Positions 46,733-59,299 of a stretch of DNA of 64,000 bases are shown one piece after another. Source of the DNA: Eucommia ulmoides (taxonomy: Eukaryota; Streptophyta; Magnoliopsida; Garryales; Eucommiaceae); assembly GCA_016647705.1 (NCBI GenBank), contig CM028339.1, positions 23,351,803 to 23,415,802 of the forward strand. The letters are read 5' to 3'. The notes beneath the pieces were generated by a model. The model was not told the DNA's origin. It worked only from the letters and a program-made list of their open reading frames with translations, and ran no database searches. Every line of letters begins with the position of its first letter. The stretch's first letter is position 1. The position numbers and the translations under genes are program-made.

Positions 46733-49480
46733 GCAGAATTTTAATTCTGAGATGGCATTACCAAAGGTCATTCATTGGTAGGTTCAATATTTTCAACATT
46801 TAATTCATTCGTTTCCCCAGATTTTGTATTTTCCATATCATTTTCTTTCGGTAACTGGTTGTGAGAAACATCATCTTGAACAAACCCAAAAAATGAACCA
46901 TCTAAAAAATCATCTTCACAAGTGCTCTCCCCTTGAAGATGGGCATTGCTGTAGTAGGATTGTCCTTCAAAGAATGTAAAATCCATAGGCACAAACATTT
47001 TTTTGGAAACAGGATCAAAACATTTATCCTCTCTAATTTGTAGGATAGCCTACAAAAATACATTTATGTGCCTTTGGATCAAGCTTAGAATGTCTAGGAT
47101 CATGATTATGAACAAAGGCCACACTTCCAAAAAACTTTTAAGGGAATATCTGTTGTGAGCCGAGTGATGAGAAAACATTTGGTGTAAAGTTTTATAGGTA
47201 TTTTAAAGTTCAAAATTCTTGTAGGTAATCTATTAATCAAATAAGTGGATGTTAAAATAACTTCTCCCCAAAGATACTTAGGAATCTTAGTTTAAAAACT
47301 TATAACTCTAGCAACTTCAAGGAAATGTCTATTTTTTTTTAGCCACCCCCATTTTGTTGAGGTATTATTACAAGAACTTTGGTGAACAATTCCTTTTTGG
47401 GTAAAAACATTCTCTAACATAGTGTTAAAAAATTCTTTCCCATTATCACTTCGAAATTTTTTAATTTGAGTCTGAAATAGTGTTTGAATCATATTATAAA
47501 AATTGTTAAACACAATTTCACAATCAGATTTTTCTTCTAAAAGGAAGGCCTAAATGACTCTAGTATGATCATCAATGAAAGTAATAAACCAGCATTTTTC
47601 AGAAAAAGTTAGCACTCTAGAAGGACCCAAAACGTCACTATGAATCATGGTAAATGGTTTTAATTTCATATATACTTGAGGTGGAAAAACAACCCGATGA
47701 TATTTTGCTAACTCACAAGATTCACACCGAAAAACAAAATGATTTTTATTCATGATTAACTTGGGAAACAAATGTTTTAAACATTGAAAATTTGAATGTC
47801 CTAATCGATAATGCCATAACATAATCTTACTGTCACTAGAAACATAAATAAAATTGAAACAAGTCTACTAATCTTGCTTTTCAAAGGTTGATCCATTATT
47901 AAAAAAGTAAAGGCCACCATCTTGTTTAGCACCCTCAATCATCTTCCCTGAGGTTAAATCCTGAAATTCAAGATAAGAAGACCAAAAATTAACTTGACAA
48001 TTATGATCAAGGGCTAATTTGCTAACAGACATGAGATTATATGACAAATGAGGAACCTGCAGAACATTTTTAAGAATTAGAGAAAGGGAAATGGTAATTG
48101 TTCCTTTCCCATCAACAATAGCAAAAGAGCCATCAACAATTTTAACTTCTTGATTCCCTACACAAGGTGTATATGAAGAAAACAATTGCAAAGTGCCGGT
48201 TATATGATTGGTAGCACCTGAATCTAATATCCAGGAGCCATTAGTCTTGGTACAAGCGATAGCAGCAGGGAAAGAGTTACTTGATTGTACTAGAGAACAA
48301 GATGGGTTAGAATTTCCTAACGATTGAGACTGAAACATTCTATATAGGTCCTCTATCTGTTCCTTTGTAAACGGAAGCGATTATGAGGAAGATTGTTACT
48401 TTGGATCTGAGCTGCTAGCTTAAAATGTGTGAACATCTCCCCTTAACCTGGTGTCACTGCCTGGTTTCTTATTCCAATTTGCCGGTTTCCCGTGCAGTTT
48501 CTAATAACTTTCCCGGGTATGCTACAACTTTCTACAATGGTCACACCAAGGCCTCTACTTTCCTCCTCGCCTATCTCCTTCTGAATTTGCACCTTGGGCC
48601 ACAAAAGCAGATCCTTTGCCATCTATTTTTGGTTCATCACTTGCCACTGTACTTCTTCTCTACATACTTCGGAAAAAACCTTCCTTATCGTCGGTAATGG
48701 TAGCTTTCCTAAAACACATCCTCGAACCTCATCAAGTTCTTTGTTTAGACCAACCAAGAACATAAATACTCGACTTCTCTCAACCTTCTTTTTGTGCCGA
48801 GCACTATCATTTATATTCTCCCACTATTCAACTTCAAACATATCCAATTCCTGCCAAACTGTCATCATATCATTATAGTAGGTTGTTACCTCACGATTTC
48901 CTTGTTGCATCTTTTATATTCGGGTGTTTAATTTGAACAATTATGAGTGTTTGCCAAAATTTGAATAGGTTTCTTGAGCTGCTTCCCAAACATCGCGAGT
49001 TATTGGTAGGTACAAGAAGGGTTTTCAACAATTGGTTCAATAGAATTAATTAGCCGGACAATTACCATTGAGTTTTTCGAACGCCATTGCCTGTATCTTG
49101 AATTATCGGTGGTTGGCGGTATGACTTCGCTATTCAAGTGCCCGAGTTTCTCTTTGCCGTCAATCACTAACCACACGAACGGAGACCCCTCAAGGTAATT
49201 CTTTCCATTCAATTTGTGAATAGTGATTTGAAGAAAATTTTCAGAGAAAGAGGCAACAGAAAAAGGGGGCTGCAAAGAAATAGCCGATGGCGGCGCAACT
49301 CTCGAAGACATTGCCGAAAACGGTAACTGCGAACCCCCCCAACAACATCGCCGAAAAGGGCAACTGCGAATCCCTCAACAGTTGCGAACCCCCCGACGCC
49401 ATTACCCCTCTGCTGCTGTTCGATGATCCTGAGCTGGAGCCAACCATGGCGGCCTTGAAATTCATGATCGAACCCTAAGG

Positions 49481-49491
49481 CCTTGATACCA
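49481..49491 (-). other. Primer binding site of copia F
   Basis: Minus-strand TGGTATCAAGG abutting the 5' LTR; matches the start of the initiator Met tRNA-type PBS (TGGTATCAGAG) with one or two changes. Confidence 0.7.
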
Positions 49492-49708
49492 TATGAAAAG
49501 AAATGAGGGGAAAGAAATTCTCTTATTCATTAATACAATTAGAAGGGAGCAAACACTTTTAAATATAAAAGAATAACATACGGTTGCTAACCCTAGAATC
49601 CATACAATGAATGAGTTTCCTAATTTATTCAAATCACTACTTTCTTAAATTATTCAAATTTCTAATCAATCAAATCCATACCAAAATAGGAACCCTAATT
49701 TATCGACA
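49492..49708 (-). repeat. 5' LTR of copia F
   Basis: About 217 bp, ends TATCGACA before TSD ATGTT. Next to it on the minus strand is TGGTATCAAGG, the PBS. Confidence 0.8.
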
Positions 49709-49713
49709 ATGTT

Positions 49714-50236
49714 CATAATAGAACAAATTATATGCGTGTTGAATGTAACATGACGTACTGATAAATGTGATTTTGATGTTAAATGTAACACGTGAAAACT
49801 GGAAATTCTAGAAGTACCATGTTGAATACAACATGAAATGTGAAAACTAAAAATTCTAAAAGTACTAAGTTGAATGTAACATGAATGTGAAAACTAAAAT
49901 TAATTAAAAAAATAAATTTAATATTGTTTTGTAGATCTTATTTAGACGATTTCGTATATATAATTATATTGTGAAACAAAAATGTATACAACAATAGTTA
50001 TTTTGATTTTAATAAAATAACTTTGTTGAATATAGAAATTCTCAATTCCCATAAACTTGTGAAGGGCAAATTTGTAATCTGGCAACCGAAGATTTTTGAA
50101 TCTATGGTCATATGGTTCATGAAAACTACTCAATGAGAGTTCTTGGTTTATTAAATACTAATTGGCATTTATTGGCAATAGGTAATTACTTTTAGGCTTA
50201 TTAGGTAATTTTTACAAAAAATAAAATAAAAAAAAT
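49714..50236. repeat. Dispersed repeat with ~47-bp tandem units, copy 2
   Basis: Units near 49787-49885 (cgtgaaaactggaaattcta, gttgaatgtaacatgaatg) and the following stretch (tatacaacaatagttattttg) match copy 1 at 35868-36130. This repeat was the target of copia F and continues left of it at 41540-41765. Confidence 0.55.
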
Positions 50237-50328
50237 AAAAAAAAAATCTCATTTTAATGTATAGTTTATGCTCTTCATATATATATATGAAGAGCATAAA
50301 CTATACATTAAAATGAGATTTTTTTTTT
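50237..50328. repeat. Perfect 92-nt palindrome
   Basis: The arms are exact reverse complements around 50282/50283. The left arm carries TCTCATTTTAATGTATAG and TTATGCTCTTCATATA; the right arm mirrors it. Runs of A and T extend the pairing outward. It would form a long uninterrupted hairpin. It may be a tiny foldback MITE. Confidence 0.85.
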
Positions 50329-50414
50329 TTTTTAAATAAAATACAGTCTTGTGAATGTTCATACCATTGTCGAAATTAGCACGGTTTTTTTGTAAATTCC
50401 TACAACATTTGAAA

Positions 50415-50585
50415 GCCATGAGTCCCCCTCAACGTCTTAACGACCTTAGGTCACATGAGTCTCGCCCAGCGTCATTGATTGCATACAATCTAACTCTTGA
50501 CCGGGTCATTGGATCATGCGTTGTATTTACTCTATCGACAATCTCCGTTCTAAAACTCCATTGTCACCTCTCCCAAGTGTATAAA
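50415..50585 (-). repeat. Athila LTR fragment
   Basis: The reverse complement contains TTAAGACGTTGAGGGGGACT, ACGCTGGGCGAGACTC and GGGAGAGGTGACA, which match the duplicated block of the C LTR (34330-34510). It is only a fragment of about 170 bp. Confidence 0.65.
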
Positions 50586-51054
50586 AAAAATAATCATTGA
50601 ATAACAATCATAATTTAGTGAAATTATAAATTTCGTTTTCAGTTTCATTGGTAGTTTATTACCATATTTTGTTATGTGTTTTTAAGGATAACAATACATA
50701 TGTAAGGTACATATTTATTAATAGGGTTAAATCGTAAGATATAGAATGTAATCGCTCATTTAATATGAACATATTAGTTTGCAAATTATTAGAAAAATTA
50801 ATTGGTGCAAATTAAACTTTTTGGGTTCATTCGATAGTTTTTATTACAAAACAAAGCAGGATTGCTCTGTTACTATTATTTAAGTGTTGTATTTTTTTGT
50901 ACTTATGAAGTGACAAAATGATGATCAAAATATTAGGAGTAAAGTGTAAATAATGCGAATCTCTGACTCTCTCTCCTCATCAGCTCTCACTCACTCCACC
51001 AACCAAACTTGGATGCATGTATAAATCCCCATCTCTGTGTGTTTGTGATCAACC
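50586..51054 (+). promoter_or_regulatory. Upstream region of the aminotransferase gene
   Basis: AT-rich, then a CT-rich stretch (50960-51000) as is common near plant transcription starts. A TATAAAT lies at 51020-51026, but only 29 bp before the ATG, so it may not be the functional box. The start codon context is AACCATGG. Confidence 0.4.
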
Positions 51055-53138
51055 ATGGCGTTACAGAGAACCCTTCTGAAAAGAAACCTCGAAGTTTTCA
51101 AGGAGAGGTGCCTTTGTGCGATATCGCGCCGGGGCTTCTCGTCGACGGCCGCTGCCGATTCGGTTTCGGCTCCGCCGGAGATTCCTCCCTTCGACTACGA
51201 GCCGAATTCGTACGAAGGGCCGGCAGCCGATGAAGTCCTTGCCAAGCGGAAGAAGTACTTAGGCTCTTCCCTCTTCTACTACTATCAAAAGCCTGTAAGT
51301 CTCTGTTTTTACACGCAAATGTGTGTGTGTGTGTGTTTCAGATCACAAATTTTACATTTGGTTGTGCTTTATTTCTGAATTCGATCGTTCTTTGATGTTG
51401 AATTGATTGTTTAATAATCATTTTATTTAATAATATGATCATTACTAGATTCTGGCTAACCCTTTCCTTAATCAAGAATTTCAGACCTCTTTATTTTTCC
51501 AACAGCCTATAGAAATGCAGCAGTATTTAGGATTGGGCAAACGGTGAAATAGAGAAAAGTGAAGATCACTTCATTAAGAGAAAACAGGAGAATAAAATCT
51601 AAGCACCTTTACTAACGCTTCTTTTTTTATTAAGTTCTTTTTATAATATAAAAAAAGTTAATTTTACAAAAAGTGTTTTTTCTTAAAATCAAAAGTGTTT
51701 TTGAGAAAGTAGGATAAAATCTTAGTATAAATAATCTCTTAATCCAAAAGAATGTCTTAGACTATTGAGAAATATTGGGTACAGCGATCCAATTCCATCA
51801 ATCTCTTAAAATATGAATATCGACAAAAACTGAGAAACAAATTGCTTTTGTTTTCAATAGAAATACATGTACTTTTTCTTTAAAGTATTTTTTAGAAGCA
51901 AAAAATAATGCTACTTTTATTTTGAAGTATTTAAAAAATGTTATAAAACGTGCCTAAATTTCTTTTTGTTCATTTCTTATATATTGGTTATTCAGAGTAA
52001 CTTTATCTCGAATTAAGCGATCCTTGCAAACATTAAGTCAAATAATATCCAATATATGGTGGAAAACGTGGATTTGGTATGGCTTCCATTTACACAAGTT
52101 TAGACACCAAGTAGTTGAGCAATTTTCAGTTTTAGAAAATTGATGTTCTTTCTAACTAATTGTATTTTCAAGTAAATATGTTTCATTAAAATATTGTTTG
52201 TACCTAATTTGCATGACATCCTCTTGTACCTTAGGTGTAAAATATCATCTAGCGTTTGTACCTCTTGAACTTTTGATTTTCTCTTTACAACATGAGGAGA
52301 AATAATTTGAAGTATGAGAAGAAGTAGACAAATACCATTCAATAGCATTATTTTTTTTTTCTTTTTGATTTATTTATTATATTATTTTTCTAAGTTTTAA
52401 ATTATGTCCACAGCTCAATATCGTGGAAGGGAAGATGCAATATTTGTTTGACGAAACCGGAAGGAGGTATCTTGATGCGTTTGCTGGAATAGTTACAGTG
52501 TCTTGTGGTCATTGTCATCCTGAAATTTTGGATGCTATCTTCGAGCAAAGCAAACTTCTTCAACACGCTACAACCATATACCTGCACCATGCAATAGCTG
52601 ATTTTGCAGAGGCATTAGCTTCTAAAATGCCTGGAAATCTTAAGGTTGTTTCTAGATTTCTATCTCGAAAATTAAAAGCTCTTTCTATGAGATGTTGCAA
52701 TGCTTAGCAAACTATAGGATTCTTACATTTCATTTAAGAATATGGATGACGGAAAAGCATTCATGCATTCCTTCTCTTTTTCTTTTTCTATGTACCAAAC
52801 ACACTTTTTTGCATTTAAGTGAAAGAAGTTTTTTTGTTTAATTAACTTTTTTAATGATAAAAGTAATTAATGATAGTGATACCAAATGGTGCCTTAGTTT
52901 TATGATACTACTCATTTTTTTTAATGTTTTCTGTGGAAATACCTTTGACCGACTCTTAGAACTGCAGGTTGTATATTTTGTAAATTCTGGAACTGAAGCA
53001 AATGAATTAGCAATGCTGATGGCACGCTTGTACAGTGGGAACCTCAACATGATCGCATTACGAAATGCATATCATGGGGGAAGTTCAAACACAATTGGAC
53101 TTACAGCACTTAATACATGGAAATATCCAATACCACAG
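51055..53138 (+). CDS. Alanine-glyoxylate aminotransferase 2-type enzyme (AGT2/AGT3/PYD4 family), exons 1-3
   Basis: Three phase-0 exons: 51055-51294 (80 codons), 52414-52644 (77 codons) and 52968-53138 (57 codons), with GT-AG introns. Together they give 214 residues, the N-terminal 45% or so of a class-III PLP aminotransferase of about 475 residues. The first 30 or so residues are rich in Arg, Ser and Ala without acidic clusters, as for a mitochondrial transit peptide. Family blocks are [13 protein letters not shown] and [11 protein letters not shown] in exon 2, and [12 protein letters not shown] (the SGTEAN cofactor-phosphate loop) and [17 protein letters not shown] in exon 3. Members transaminate glyoxylate with alanine, or beta-alanine in the PYD4 branch; which applies cannot be decided here. 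The PLP-binding lysine and the C-terminus are not in the window. No frame break in the visible exons. Start chosen at the ATG in AACCATGG. Confidence 0.9.
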
Positions 53139-53450
53139 GTTTGTTTTATCTATATGGATTACATGAATATCTATACCTTTGCTACTGCTGATTAGTCATT
53201 GCATATCCGAGTTAATAATTATTTTATTTCGAGAAGGTTCAATTATCCGAAATGAATTTCTAGACTCACGGATTTATTGGCGCTTGATATGCCCCCCAAT
53301 TTCAAGTATATGACTTTCATAAGACTACTATAATCATTCACCATTTAGAATTATGAGTTGGTGGTTAACTATTAGGTGGAAAGGTTTCTAGAATTGTACG
53401 CATATGGTCCTAAAAAAATCTCCAGTTCTAAATGTCAATGTCCCAGTTCT

Positions 53451-53708
53451 TGTTGATGCGTCAACTATTGTGTTTACTTTTTGGCTGGTTGTTTCTTTTA
53501 GATGTGTAAGCCGCTTTAAGGTTTTTGTCTAGTTTAAAAGGATATAGGGAAAGAAGAGAATAATTATTGTATATATGAGTAGACTCTATTCTCCCAACTA
53601 TATAGGCACAGTAGTCGGCTAAATTAAGAAGGATATCACCGGATTCACTACAGTAAATGGGCCAATACAAAGATTTAAATGGTAACTAAATAAATGCATA
53701 TTCCAACA
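53451..53708 (-). repeat. 3' LTR of copia G (left edge uncertain)
   Basis: On the minus strand it starts TGTTGGAATATGC right after the PPT. It contains a CTATATAG stretch near 53600. The left edge is a guess: TGTTGATGCG at 53451 or TGTTTAC at 53471 would give about 240-260 bp. No TSD confirmed. Confidence 0.55.
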
Positions 53709-55726
53709 TTCCCCCTCAAGTTGAGGCGAAGATGTTGATGAGTCCTACCTTGCCAATAGCAGACTAAAGAAGAGACGATCATGTAGATTTGGTGAACATA
53801 TCAGCAACCTGCTCGAAAGATGGGATAAAGGTAGGTGTGACAATTCCTTATCGAACTTTCTCACAAATGAAGTGGATATTAACTTCGATGTGTTTCGTTC
53901 TTTCATGAAGTACTGAATTAGAAGATAACATTATGGCGGACTTATCACAAAATAATGTAGAGTTTGTCATAGGAAGTCCCAGTTTAGTGAGAAGAGAACG
54001 AAGCCAAAGAAGTTCACGCATGTTTCCTGAGCCATGGCGCGATACTTAGCGTCAAAAGAAGATCGAGAGATAACGGATTGCTTCTTACTCTTCCATGAGA
54101 TTAGGTGTCTTTCATGAAAGGTGCACAGACCAGAAGTCGAACGTCTATCATCCTTCGACCCTTCATAGTTGGCAACTTGGCATCTATAAAGCAGGACAGC
54201 CCCTCCTATGCCTATCACATAAAAAAGACCAAGACTGTGGCATGTGTGATACTGAAGGATATGGTAGACTGTATCCAAGTGTGGTGTGTGTGGAGAGTGC
54301 ATAAACTGTCTCACAACACTAACAACATATGTAAGGTCTGGCCTCGTATTAGTTAGATAGATAAGGCGTCCCAAAAGCTGCTGATATACCAATGACTCTG
54401 GTAATAATTCTCCCGAGTCTGCTGTTTACATCCAAGCATATCAGTATCCTTAAGAAGATCAAGAGCGCATTTTTGCTGGGATAGATATATATCCTATTGA
54501 GACTGACTAACCTTAATATCAAGAACGTATCAGAGATAACCCAAATCCTTAATGTCAAAAGTCTTTCGGAGATCCTTCTTTACCTGCTTAATGCCAGACA
54601 TGTCATCTCCTGTGATGACAATGTCATCCATGTAAACAGGGATAATGATGCACAGTCTTTGGTGCGAACGGCGGATGAAGTAGGTATGGTCTGAATGGTA
54701 CTGGGTGAATCTCATAGTAGGAATGGCATCATTGAATCGGCTGAACCATACATAAAGGGATTGTTTAAGTCCATAAAAGAATTTTCGGAGTCAATAGACT
54801 TTGCCGAATACTCCCCTCGAGTCGAAATCCTTGTGGAGGCTCCATATAGATAGTCTTAGTTAGATCGCCATTGAGAAATGCATTCTTGACATCCAACTGA
54901 TGCAGAGGCCAAGAATACGGAACAACCAACGAAATAATGAGCCATACAGTAGTCAACTTCGCAACTGGGGAAAAGGTGGCACCGAAGTCTTTGGTTGGAA
55001 TTTGTGTGAATCCCTTGACGACAAAGCGTGCCTTATATCGATCAATGAAACCATTTACTAGATATTTGACACTGAATATGCACTTACATCCAACCGTCCA
55101 TTTGCCAAGTGACAAGTCAACCAATTCACACATCTGATTCTGCTATAGAGCATAATCCATTTCCGCTTTTATAGCGGCTACCCACTTTGGATTCTGGAGG
55201 GCCTCATGTATTGAGTGAGAAATAAAGACTGAATCAATCTGTCCAAGGAATAATTGATATTGATCTGAGAGACCCTAAAAATACATGTACTTGGAAATCG
55301 GATGATTAATACAACAGGAAAGGCGGTAGTTGGAGGGTGGACGACGTTCCTGAGTAGGGTAACGAGGGGGAACAGGATCAAAAACTATGGGAGATAGGGA
55401 GATACCTAATTTCGGAGAAGATGCCAGCAAATGATCGGGAACATGTGGACGATGAGAGTAAACATGTAATGGTGCGAATGAAGAGTCAGGTGGTAAGTGT
55501 GGCATGGGCAGTGGAGCTATATCTAGGATAAGAATAAGGCTTGGAAGTAAGGTATCAACCTTTGTAGAGCTTGCCTCGATAGGTGGGGCAAAGATAGTGC
55601 CTGAAAAGAAAGGAATAATTTTGAAGAATGTAACATCTAGGGAGGGATAAGTTTGACCAGTGACAAGATCATAGTGAAGGGTTCGGATATTAAAAACACA
55701 AAATTTACGCAGCGGAATAAAAAAAA

Positions 55727-56434
55727 AGGGAAAATTACATTTTAAACCCTCTAGGTATTGACATTTTTCTAAATGGTCCATTTCCGCTTGAGCGTTTTAT
55801 TTTAAACCCTCTAAGTATAAGCACGTTTTTATTTGGTCCTTCCGTCAGAAATTACATCCAAACTAACAGGATTTTGAGGGTAAAACCGTCATTTTACATT
55901 TTTTAATCATTTTTTATTTTTCATTTTCTTATATTATTTGACCCATCTCTCTTTCTCCCGCTCAAGACTCTCTCTCTCTCTCTTCCTTCTTTCCTCTATC
56001 TCTCTATTCCTCCCTCTCCCCGCCGGCTGGAACCACCCCTTGTTACGGGGAGGAACCACCCCCTGTTAAAGGGGGTGTTACCACCCCCTGTTCGGGCCGG
56101 CGGGGAGAAGGAGGGAGGGACAGAGAGAAGAGGAGGGAAAGAGGAATAGAAAGAGAGAGAGGGAATGAGGGAGGAAGGGAAGGAGGAAGAAAGAGAGAGT
56201 GGAGCGGGAGTGAGAGAGAGAAATGTAGGAAAAAAAGAAGAAAAAATCATTAAAAAATAGAAAAATATGAATGACGGTTTTGCCCTTCTATTCTGTCAGT
56301 TTTAACAGAGTTTTTGACGAAAGGGTCGAATAAAAACGTGCTGATACCTAGAGGGTTTAAAATGAAACACTCAAACGGAGAGGGACCATTTAGGAAAATG
56401 TCAATACCTAGAGGGTTTAAAATGTAATTTTCCC
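55727..56434. mobile_element. Mutator-type long-TIR MITE
   Basis: The left end GGGAAAATTACATTTTAAAC is the reverse complement of the right end, with pairing over nearly the whole left and right halves, including CT-rich/GA-rich arms (55945-56015 and 56105-56220). The centre has CCACCCCCTGTT repeats. The direct repeat TAAAAAAAA (9 bp) borders both ends, in low-complexity sequence. A full-length foldback of about 700 bp. Confidence 0.65.
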
Positions 56435-56941
56435 TAAAAAAAACATCACATTTAATATCTAATTTCTCTAAGTCGAATATAACCGTATTAGCATTAAAGT
56501 AATAAATAGATAATATTAAATCGTATTTAATACATTAGTTACCTCTTCCGACGCTTCACCCTCAGAACTGGTAGTTCCCGAAACGTGGTCTGAGTAGGTT
56601 CTTCCGAGAGCGTCTGAACACGAACAACAATAGACAAATGAGGTTGATCCTCTCAGAAGTAACACAAATGTATTACCTCCAACAGTATGCACAAAAAATC
56701 TAGGATAGATAAGTGTTCTTGGGATTTCTAAGAATGAATCTAATCCCAAGACTCTAGAGTAGCTTTGATTTGGTTCAAGGGGGTAGTAAGATTCAAATCG
56801 GTAGGTGAAAACCGGAAAATGAAAATTTTCAGACAAAACAAGATAACTCTGGTCGAAAATCCAAGTGGGTGGTCCAAATTATCAAGGTTGGCGACCATAT
56901 TGGTCTTCCTCACTTTATAAAGTCTGTCTAGGATTCAAAAC

Positions 56942-57372
56942 TGTTGGATCTCACATCGCTTGTGTTACTTGATCCTGATCTATATATAAAGCCTAGGGCA
57001 ATCCTCATCTTACAAGGCATCTTTCGTGAGTGAGTTAGGCCCATTGGATTTCTATATGGTATTAGATCCAATCCTTTTGGCTGATGTTAGGCATTTTGAA
57101 TCTCACATTAATGTTGACACCTCCGATATCCATTCGCAATGGTTTGTCAAAGTCCATCTTGCGTGTGAGGGGGTGTGTGGAATTCCACATTGATGTTGGG
57201 TCCTCTGATATCCGTTCACACTGGTTTGTTAAAATTCACTTTGCGTATGAGGGGGTGTGTTGAATCCCACATCGCTTGTGTAACATGATCTTGAGTTTTA
57301 TATAAAGCCTAGGGCAATCCTTATCGTACAAGGCATCTTTTGAGAATGAGTTAGACTCATTGGATTTCTACA
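56942..57372 (+). mobile_element. TRIM-like miniature LTR element
   Basis: Two 115-bp LTRs, 56942-57056 (TGTTGGATCTCACATCGC) and 57258-57372 (TGTTGAATCCCACATCGC), with homology to their ends (ATTGGATTTCTA). A PBS-like TGGTATTAGATCC lies at 57057-57069, and a PPT-like GAGGGGGTG before the second LTR. The interior of about 200 bp has a partial duplication (57119-57184 versus 57198-57260). No ORF. The TSD could be AAAAC but is shifted by one base. Confidence 0.75.
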
Positions 57373-59299
57373 AAAAACCATGTATCCCTTTTTTTTTCTG
57401 TATTTACACTTTGACCTTTGAATTTCTTAAGTTCACATTAATACCGTTCATTTTTTAAGGATTCTTTTAACTTCAATTCTCTATTTTGTGTAACCCATTT
57501 CCTACCAAAAGCTGGATGGTGAAAATAATTAATCAATTATTTACTAATCAATTAATCAATAAAAATTGGAAAAATTCCAATTTTGCAATTTTAGAAGAAA
57601 ACACTTTTCCCTTAAGGCATTTTTTCCAACTGTGAATCACATTTACCCACATATCACAACCATGTCTAGTTGGTAGAAATTTAATCAAGAGAATCTCCAC
57701 AGATATGATTAACGTATTATACGATTTCTCTATCTATGTACCTGAAAGGACCAATAGGGTATGGTTAAGTAAAAAACCCTAGTCCAATCATATATATTTT
57801 GATTGATAATATAATTCGTTGTGACACTGATTGAAATCTCATCTCAATTGTCACATTGCTCTGGCCAGAAGTTTGGGTAAGTTATATTAAATCGAATCAC
57901 ATAGGACATGTCTCTTTTGCTAAAAATGATAGATTTTATCTTACAAACTTGTATATTTACATGTATGTGCCAATATTGCCCAATGAATATTTTTGAAATC
58001 TCATGGTTAGAGAACGTTGTCTAATATTATCAAAGTATAGCAATTCATATATGTAATATATAACAGCTCAAGTCAGAGGATCACAAATACAATTGCACTT
58101 TAGATATCCAATTTTAACATTAAGCAAGCCCACCATGTAGGATACCAATGATGATCACGTTCGGTCCCATACTACACTCTTAAGTTCCCTTGTGGTTGTT
58201 CTAATAGCTTATACTAATGGTTTGAGATTAAACATTCTTAAAGAGAAAACATTGGAACAAGGTAGCCTAAATTGTTAAAGACCATTTTCAACAATCCAAT
58301 ACCGATTGAGAACAATTTAGAATATCAAGTTACCAAATGTTTTCAATCTCTTTCTTTTAATCATATTAAATAGTCAGGACACTTCAACTAATATCCAAGG
58401 TCTCCAACGATATTGATGTAATTAAAGAATAATATTAAAAACACATTTTATTAATTTACGTGAGATTACTACTAGAAATAAACTTGCTTAGGATTGTCCA
58501 TTGGGCTTATCCCTAACATGTAACACCTATATCCTTTGGACATGGAGGAATATCCTAAAAAAAAGGTCGAATAGCTTTATTATCTTGCTTGGTTCGAGTA
58601 GGGCTCCAATTCCGTACAAAGCAAGTGCACCCAAAGATATGGGGTAAAATAGAGAAAATGGTGCTAGTAGGTTGGAGTATACGAAGAGGGGCCTTGCCTG
58701 TAAGGACGCGACTAGAGATACGATTATTGAGATAGGCAGCAGTAAGAATAGCCTTATGCGAAAAGGATTTGGGAACACTCATACCCTATAAGAGACAATT
58801 GAACCACAGACATAATGTCACAGTTTTTGTGTTCTGTCACACCATTTTGTTAAGGGGTGTAGGGACAAGTAATTTGCTGAAAAATACCTTGCTTATTAAG
58901 TTTAGCCCAAAATTCATCGGATATGTATTCCCTTCTGTTATCTGACTGGATATTGCACTCAACATTTTGTATTGGGTCTTTATTGTTTGAAGAAAATGAT
59001 TAAAATGAGTATAAACTTTTGATTTTTTTCTTCATCAGATAAAGCCAAGTACATCGACTATAGTCATCTATGAATGTGACATAATAGCGATATTTGAAAT
59101 AAACATAACAAGAGATGGTCCCTAAATATTAGAGTGAATGAGATCAAAGGCACTGGGTGCATGTGGTGCAAGTATGTTTAGACAATTCACAAACGACATA
59201 TTGAAATTTAAAATCCTTGCAAATTTTATTAATAGAAGGAAGCAACCAACATAAATATTGAAAATTTGCATGTCCTGGACGGACATGCCACGAGTCTAA

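Larger units (their letters stand above)
42260..49465 (-). pseudogene. Copia F gag-pol, broken and split by LTR E
   Basis: Right to left on the minus strand. Gag is at about 49465-49000 (HKLNGKNYLEGSPFVWLVIDGKEKLGHL). Protease has the active-site text WILDSGATNHITG in 48338-47868. Gag-pre-integrase and integrase lie in 47822-47292 (LWHYRLGHSNFQCL, SDVLGPSRV, KFRSDNGKEF) and the integrase tail at 46998-46768. RT resumes left of LTR E at about 43400-42459 (YSETFSPMVKLNTVRVFLS, LDVKNAFLN, YGFKQS). The catalytic box reads YVND instead of YVDD, a change of an essential Asp. RNase H and tail are at 42400-41980. Multiple frame breaks. Confidence 0.85.
41771..49708 (-). mobile_element. Short-LTR copia retrotransposon F, complete ends, nested insertion
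   Basis: LTRs at 41771-41961 and 49492-49708, with TSD ATGTT at 41766-41770 and 49709-49713. On the minus strand the order is LTR, PBS (49481-49491), gag, protease, integrase, RT, RNase H, PPT (41962-41976), LTR. LTR E (43804-46732) sits between integrase and RT. Without it the element is about 5 kb, as expected for short-LTR copia (Ale/Retrofit-like, inferred). Confidence 0.85.
55687..58518 (-). mobile_element. LTR-like insertion in copia G, with two inner insertions
   Basis: On the minus strand it starts TGTTAGGGATAAGCCC at 58518 and splits the copia pol text that reads KGYRCY before it and RTLHYDLVTG after it. The other end is near 55687 (attaaaaacacaaaattta). Without the MITE (55727-56434) and the TRIM (56942-57372) it is about 1.7 kb and has no coding sequence. 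A solo LTR is likely but no clear TSD was found. Confidence 0.5.

Noticed and set aside
55996-56250. Ser/Pro/Leu-rich minus-strand ORF
   Set aside because: CT/GA-rich arms of a foldback MITE.
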